The position numbers were made by a program, and so were the translations under genes. A stretch of 64,000 nucleotides of DNA. Source: Alphaproteobacteria bacterium HGW-Alphaproteobacteria-4. Its GTDB lineage: Bacteria > Pseudomonadota > Alphaproteobacteria > Rhodobacterales > Rhodobacteraceae. The stretch spans positions 1 through 64,000 of the forward strand of contig PHEE01000013.1 of assembly GCA_002842855.1 (NCBI GenBank), read 5' to 3'. Within the stretch, counting starts at the first letter, position 1, and each line of letters starts with the position of its first letter. Positions 59,691 to 64,000 of the stretch are shown in pieces. The notes below the pieces were generated by a model. It was not told the origin of the DNA. It worked only from the letters and a program-made list of their open reading frames with translations, and did not search any database.

Positions 59691-59789
59691 GCGCCCGCCG
59701 CCGCGACTGCCCCCCTTTTCATGGCGCGCAGCATGTGCAAACTTGCCGTAACCGCGCGGCGCGGGCGGGTTCGGGGAGACCGGGGGCCG

Positions 59790-60674
59790 ATGGCAAAAGC
59801 GACACGATGGCGCCGGTTTACCCGGTCCGAGGCGTTTTCCGGCTATGCGCTGGTCAGCCCGACGGCGCTTTACGCGCTGCTGATGCTGGCCGCACCGCTG
59901 GCGACGATTGTCGCGTTTTCCTTTTTCAAGGATGGCTATCTGACGGTCATCCGCGAATTCACGCTGCAAAACTATGTCGATACCTGGGCCGACCCGGTGT
60001 TTCGCGCGATCCTGCTGCGGTCGCTGTTTGTGTCGGGCATGGTCACGCTGACCACGGTGCTGATCGCCTTTCCGATTGCCTATTACATTTCGTTCAACGT
60101 CAGCCGCGAAATGAAATCGCGCTGGCTGTTTCTGATCACCATTCCGTTCTGGACCTCCTATCTGATCCGGGTGTTCTTGTGGAAAGTGATCCTTGGCTAC
60201 AACGGCGTCATCAACTCGGGTCTCGACATCCTGGGGCTGATCGACCAGCCGCTCAACATGCTCAACAACGTGCAGGCAATCGTGGTGACGTTGGCACATG
60301 CCTATGCGCCCTTCGCGATTCTGCCGATTTTCGTGGCGCTGGAAAAGATCGACCGCTCGCTGCTCGAAGCCGGGCAAGACCTTGGCGAATCGCGGTTGAT
60401 GACGTTCTGGCGCGTCACGCTGCCGCTGGCGATGCCCGGCGTGGTGGCGGCGGTGCTGATCGTGTTCATCCCGACCATCGGCGATTATGTGACACCGCAA
60501 CTGATCGGCGGCGGCAAGGTGCCGATGGTGGCAAACCTGATTCAGGCGCGGATGCTCGATCTTGACAACAAGCCGATGGGTTCGGCCATTGCGGTTTCGG
60601 CCATGGCGATTGTCACCCTTGTCAGTCTGGCCTTCCTGCTCGTGAACCGTCGTTTCCTCGGGGTGCAGAAATGA
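59790..60674 (+). CDS. ABC transporter permease, PotB-like
   Basis: 294 residues with six membrane segments. The EAA loop E-A-G-Q-D-L-G-E-S-R-L-M-T-F-W-R-V-T-L-P (about 193-212) is the polyamine/spermidine permease motif. N-terminal Y-A-L-V-S-P-T and F-S-F-F segments are typical of PotB. ATG at 59790 follows a GGGGG run. Followed by the second permease with 4-base overlap. Confidence 0.9.
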   Translation: MAKATRWRRFTRSEAFSGYALVSPTALYALLMLAAPLATIVAFSFFKDGYLTVIREFTLQNYVDTWADPVFRAILLRSLFVSGMVTLTTVLIAFPIAYYISFNVSREMKSRWLFLITIPFWTSYLIRVFLWKVILGYNGVINSGLDILGLIDQPLNMLNNVQAIVVTLAHAYAPFAILPIFVALEKIDRSLLEAGQDLGESRLMTFWRVTLPLAMPGVVAAVLIVFIPTIGDYVTPQLIGGGKVPMVANLIQARMLDLDNKPMGSAIAVSAMAIVTLVSLAFLLVNRRFLGVQK

Positions 60675-61477
60675 AGTTTCCCGCGCTGCGCACCTATGCC
60701 TACATCTATCTGCTGTTTCTTTATGCGCCGATCATCCTGCTGCCGATATTCGCCTTCAACGATGGCACAATTATCGCCTTTCCGCTCAAGGGATTCACGA
60801 TCGAATGGTTTCGCCAGATGGCGGATAATTCCACCCTGCGCAAGGCGGTGCAAAACTCGCTGATCATCGCGCTTTCCGCCTCGATCTTCGCCACCACGCT
60901 TGGTGTCTTTGCCGCGCGTGCCGCGACCCGGTTCAGCTTTCCCGGCAAGGGCGGCATCATCGGGCTGATCATGCTGCCGCTGGTGCTGCCCGAGATCATC
61001 GTGGCGGTGTCGCTGTTGGTGGTGCTTTTGGGCATCGGGGTGAAGTTGTCGGTCTTCACGGTGATCTTGGGCCATGTGCTGATCTGCACCCCCTATGCCA
61101 TCGCGATTCTCAACACCGCCTTCAACGCGCTTGACCGCAGCCTTGAAGAGGCGGCCTATGACCTTGGCGAAACCAAGCTTTCCACCTTTCGGCTGATCAC
61201 GCTGCCGCTGGTGATGCCGGGCATCATCTCGTCGCTCCTGATGTCGTTCACGATCTCGCTCGACGAATTCATCATCGCCTTCTTTCTGGCCGGGGCCGAG
61301 CCGACCTTGCCCACCTACATCTTCTCGCAGCTGCGTTTCCCCAAGCAGATCCCGATGATCATGGCGCTTGGCACCTGCCTGGTGGCGGCCTCGATCATCC
61401 TTCTGACCATTGCCGAATATTTCCGCCGCCGCGGCATCGCGAAAACCGGCGGCACCGATACCGGAGGCTTCCTGTGA
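60671..61477 (+). CDS. ABC transporter permease, PotC-like
   Basis: 268 residues, six membrane segments, EAA loop E-E-A-A-Y-D-L-G-E-T-K-L-S-T-F-R-L-I-T-L-P. F-N-D-G-T near 35 is typical of PotC. Start overlaps the previous stop and stop overlaps the ATPase start. Confidence 0.9.
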   Translation: MKFPALRTYAYIYLLFLYAPIILLPIFAFNDGTIIAFPLKGFTIEWFRQMADNSTLRKAVQNSLIIALSASIFATTLGVFAARAATRFSFPGKGGIIGLIMLPLVLPEIIVAVSLLVVLLGIGVKLSVFTVILGHVLICTPYAIAILNTAFNALDRSLEEAAYDLGETKLSTFRLITLPLVMPGIISSLLMSFTISLDEFIIAFFLAGAEPTLPTYIFSQLRFPKQIPMIMALGTCLVAASIILLTIAEYFRRRGIAKTGGTDTGGFL

Positions 61478-62568
61478 CCAACCGCCCGACGATGATCGAG
61501 TTTCAGGAAGTGCATAAGTATTATGGCGATTATCACGCGCTGCGCGGTATCACCGCCAGCATCCGCGCAGGCGAGTTTTTCTCGCTGCTCGGGCCCTCGG
61601 GTTGCGGCAAGACCACGCTGTTGCGCACCATCGCCGGGTTCGAGGACATTTCATCGGGCGCGGTGATGATCGACGGCAAGCACATGGAACATGTGCCCGC
61701 CAACCAGCGCCCGACCAACATGGTGTTTCAAAGCTACGCGATCTTTCCGCATCTGACGGTCGAGCAGAACGTGGGCTTCGGGTTGCGGCGCGCGGCGGGC
61801 ACGCCTGCCGAAAAGGCGCGCCGGGTCGAGGAAGCGCTCGAAATGGTCGGGCTCAAGGGCTACGGGCGGCGCGCGGCGCATGCGCTTTCGGGCGGGCAGC
61901 GGCAGCGGGTGGCGCTGGCGCGGGCGCTGATACTCAAGCCCAAGGTGCTATTGCTGGACGAACCCTTGAGCGCGCTCGACAAGAAGATGCGCGAGCAGAT
62001 GCAGGTCGAGCTGATCAAGCTGCAACGCCAGGTCGGCATTACCTTCGTGCTGGTCACCCACGATCAGGAAGAGGCGCTGGTCATGTCGGACCGCATCGCG
62101 GTGATGTTCGAGGGCGAGATCTTGCAATTGGCGGATCCGGAGACGCTCTACCGCCGCCCCAATTCGCGCCGCGTGGCCGAGTTCATTGGCGTGATGAACT
62201 TTTTGCCCGCGTCGGTTCTGGGCGAGTCGGGCGGCCATGTGCAATTGGAGGTGGCGGGGCTGGGCCGGGTTGATATCGAGGCGGCGCAGGGGTCGGGGCG
62301 GGCGACCGATGGCACGGTCAGCGTGGGGTTTCGCCCCGAGACGCTGACCATCCTTTACGAGGGCCAGACCGCGATGGACCGCGAGACCCCCGGCACCGTT
62401 GACGAGGTCGTCTACTACGGCGACATGACCTATTATGACGTGCGCCTTGACGGCGTTGACCGGGTGGTGCGGATTTCCATGCGCAATGTCTTTGGCCGCC
62501 CGGTGCTCGATATCGGCACCCGCACGCGGGTGGCGTGGTCGGCGGGGGCGCTGGTGCTGTTTCGCTGA
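61474..62568 (+). CDS. ABC transporter ATP-binding protein, PotA-like
   Basis: 364 residues. Walker A G-P-S-G-C-G-K-T-T, signature L-S-G-G-Q-R-Q-R, Walker B L-L-L-D-E-P-L-S-A-L-D, C-terminal TOBE domain (about 285-360) with V-D-E-V-V-Y-Y-G-D. Spermidine/putrescine import class. The periplasmic binding protein that such importers need is not adjacent on either side. Confidence 0.93.
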   Translation: MTNRPTMIEFQEVHKYYGDYHALRGITASIRAGEFFSLLGPSGCGKTTLLRTIAGFEDISSGAVMIDGKHMEHVPANQRPTNMVFQSYAIFPHLTVEQNVGFGLRRAAGTPAEKARRVEEALEMVGLKGYGRRAAHALSGGQRQRVALARALILKPKVLLLDEPLSALDKKMREQMQVELIKLQRQVGITFVLVTHDQEEALVMSDRIAVMFEGEILQLADPETLYRRPNSRRVAEFIGVMNFLPASVLGESGGHVQLEVAGLGRVDIEAAQGSGRATDGTVSVGFRPETLTILYEGQTAMDRETPGTVDEVVYYGDMTYYDVRLDGVDRVVRISMRNVFGRPVLDIGTRTRVAWSAGALVLFR

Positions 62569-62617
62569 AGGCGCGGGGGCCTGCCCCCGCACCCCCGGGG
62601 TATTTCAGGCAATGAAG
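62568..62617 (-). repeat. Dispersed intergenic repeat, family B, reverse
   Basis: Minus strand: TCTTCATTGCCTGAAATACC, CCGGGGG, then hairpin GCGGGGGCAGGCCCCCGC. It points against the direction of both the potA-like gene and cysS, unlike most copies. Confidence 0.65.
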
Positions 62618-62706
62618 AAACCGGTTTGGGGGCAGCAACGGCGCGGGGTTTTGCAAAGGCGGCGGAACCTGTTAGACCGCGCGGGCAAAGCCGTGTGAGA
62701 GCCAAG

Positions 62707-64000
62707 ATGACCGAAATTCGCCTGACCAACTCGAAAACCCACCGCAAGGAGGTGTTGCAGCCGCTCGACCCGGCGAATGTGCGGATGTATCTTTGCGGCC
62801 CCACGGTTTATGACCGCGCGCATCTGGGCAACGCGCGCCCGGTGGTGGTGTTCGACGTGCTCTACCGCTTGCTGCGGCATGTTTACGGGCCGGAGCATGT
62901 GACCTATGTGCGCAATTTCACCGATGTCGATGACAAGATCAACGCCGCGGCGCTGGCGCGCAAGGAGGCGGGGGCTGCGGGCACGCTGGAAGCGTTGATC
63001 CGCGAGCGCACCGAAGAGACGATCGGCTGGTATCACGCCGACATGGACGCGCTCGGGGCGCTCAGGCCCACGCATGAGCCGCGCGCGACCGAATACATCG
63101 GCCAGATGGTGGCGATGATCGAAGGGCTGATTGCGCGCGGGCATGCCTATGCGGCCGAGGGGCATGTGCTTTTTGATGTGCGCTCTTACCCCGACTATGG
63201 CGCGCTTTCGGGGCGCTCGGTCGATGACATGATCGCCGGCGCGCGGGTGGAGGTGGCACCCTACAAGCGCGACCCGATGGATTTCGTGCTCTGGAAACCC
63301 TCGAGCGATGATCTGCCGGGCTGGGAAAGCCCCTGGGGGCGGGGGCGGCCGGGCTGGCACATCGAATGCTCGGCGATGAGCGACGCGCTGTTGGGGCCGA
63401 GTTTTGACATTCACGCAGGCGGGATTGATCTGCAATTTCCGCACCACGAAAACGAGATCGCGCAGTCGATGTGCGTGCACCCCGAGGCCGAGTTTGCCAA
63501 AGTCTGGATGCACAACGAGATGTTGCAGGTCGAGGGCAAGAAGATGTCCAAGAGTTTGGGCAATTTTTTTACGGTAAGGGATTTGCTGGACAAGGGCGTG
63601 CCGGGGGAAGTGATCCGGTTCGTGCTCTTGGGGACGCATTACAGCAAGCCGATGGACTGGACGGCGGAGAAGGCGGAAGAGGATGAAGCACAATTACGCA
63701 GGTGGCTCCGTGCAGCATCCAACGCAAAGCGCTCGGCGATAACTGACGACCTCATTGCCACAATTGCAAACGATCTGAACACGGCAGGTGCGCGAGAGAT
63801 CGTGAATCAACAATTTCAAGCGCTCGAATTGGAAAACCTTAGGGGATCGCTGGAATTTCTCGGGCTGATGAGGGAGGGTATTCTCCCAGAATGGGCGGAC
63901 AGTATTCGCGAAGTCTACGAATTGAACGCAATTGTCTGTCAGCCGCGCCACAGAGAGTATCTTCCCGCTATTCTCAAGATTTTGGAGCGCTGGAAGGAGC
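62707..64000 (+). CDS. cysS: Cysteinyl-tRNA synthetase, 5' part (runs off the window)
   Basis: 431 codons visible and open to base 64000. Zinc-site start C-G-P-T-V-Y-D, HIGH-type H-L-G-N-A-R-P, W-H-I-E-C-S-A, H-H-E-N-E and K-M-S-K-S at 279-283. From about codon 329 (base 63694) the composition changes: by hand count bases 63721-64000 are about 51% GC against roughly 65% in a 60-base stretch near the 5' end, and the codons shift to A/T endings. The protein still reads like a CysRS C-terminal domain (D-L-N-T-A-G-A-R). See findings. Confidence 0.93.
   Translation, partial: MTEIRLTNSKTHRKEVLQPLDPANVRMYLCGPTVYDRAHLGNARPVVVFDVLYRLLRHVYGPEHVTYVRNFTDVDDKINAAALARKEAGAAGTLEALIRERTEETIGWYHADMDALGALRPTHEPRATEYIGQMVAMIEGLIARGHAYAAEGHVLFDVRSYPDYGALSGRSVDDMIAGARVEVAPYKRDPMDFVLWKPSSDDLPGWESPWGRGRPGWHIECSAMSDALLGPSFDIHAGGIDLQFPHHENEIAQSMCVHPEAEFAKVWMHNEMLQVEGKKMSKSLGNFFTVRDLLDKGVPGEVIRFVLLGTHYSKPMDWTAEKAEEDEAQLRRWLRAASNAKRSAITDDLIATIANDLNTAGAREIVNQQFQALELENLRGSLEFLGLMREGILPEWADSIREVYELNAIVCQPRHREYLPAILKILERWKE

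Noticed and set aside
63694-63951. Small minus-strand frame at the right edge
   Set aside because: It is antisense to the cysS reading frame, which stays open with CysRS-like content; no support for a minus-strand gene.

Overview
This 64 kb window is chromosomal DNA from a high-GC alphaproteobacterium, most likely a member of the Rhodobacteraceae. Reasons: high third-position GC; the gene string DUF177 - rpmF - plsX - fabH - ihfA - merR followed by a tRNA-Pro; the edd/eda Entner-Doudoroff operon next to glnE; the aerobic cobaltochelatase genes cobS/cobT; the divergent tyrS / anmK-like pair; an ornithine-lipid acyltransferase; a COQ10/RatA-type protein near gyrA and hpt; and recurrent intergenic repeats with an AAATATCC or AAATACCC core. 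No rRNA, CRISPR array, insertion sequence or prophage was found. Coding is dense, and nearly all genes are housekeeping.

Layout. 1-5 kb: 3' end of glnE, a small conserved gene, and the minus-strand operon edd - DsrE-like secreted protein - eda, with a palindromic operator inside the edd promoter spacer. 5-12 kb: lipoprotein, dCTP deaminase, tRNA-Pro(GGG), and the fatty-acid/phospholipid operon DUF177-rpmF-plsX-fabH-ihfA-merR, in which plsX is broken by an internal frameshifting deletion. 11-24 kb: bamE, msrB, olsB, ABC-F, CoA-transferase-family racemase, rplU-rpmA, GNAT acetyltransferases, obgE-proB (no proA follows), tyrS and a divergent anmK-like gene. 23.5-31 kb: cobS and cobT separated by an oppositely oriented FMN reductase, then aminopeptidase P, an FAD-linked oxidase and a SnoaL-like protein. 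31-42.8 kb: nucleoside hydrolase, an orphan iron-binding periplasmic protein with its own promoter, ABC-F, ndk, selO, a membrane protein, a nuclease-family protein, eno, a J-domain protein, DUF4177 and gatB. 43-57.5 kb: 1-Cys peroxiredoxin, a possible acyltransferase, pepN, two SRPBCC genes with the remnant of their ArsR regulator, glcB with a GlcG-like gene, EI24 and nitroreductase genes, gyrA, hpt and the RatA/COQ10 protein. 57.5-64 kb: a DUF1127 small protein with a strong terminator, a MocR-type regulator, a polyamine-type ABC transporter (two permeases and an ATPase, no binding protein), and cysS running off the right edge.

The most notable things are the disrupted plsX in an otherwise intact essential operon; the composition shift inside cysS at the right edge, which could mark a genomic-island junction or a recombined 3' end; two near-identical composite hairpin repeats behind ndk and eno that link to a wider dispersed repeat family; the operator placed between the -35 and -10 of edd; the ArsR remnant beside glcB; and orphaned transport components. 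I did not find an obviously new multi-gene system within the window itself; the cysS edge is where I would extend first.
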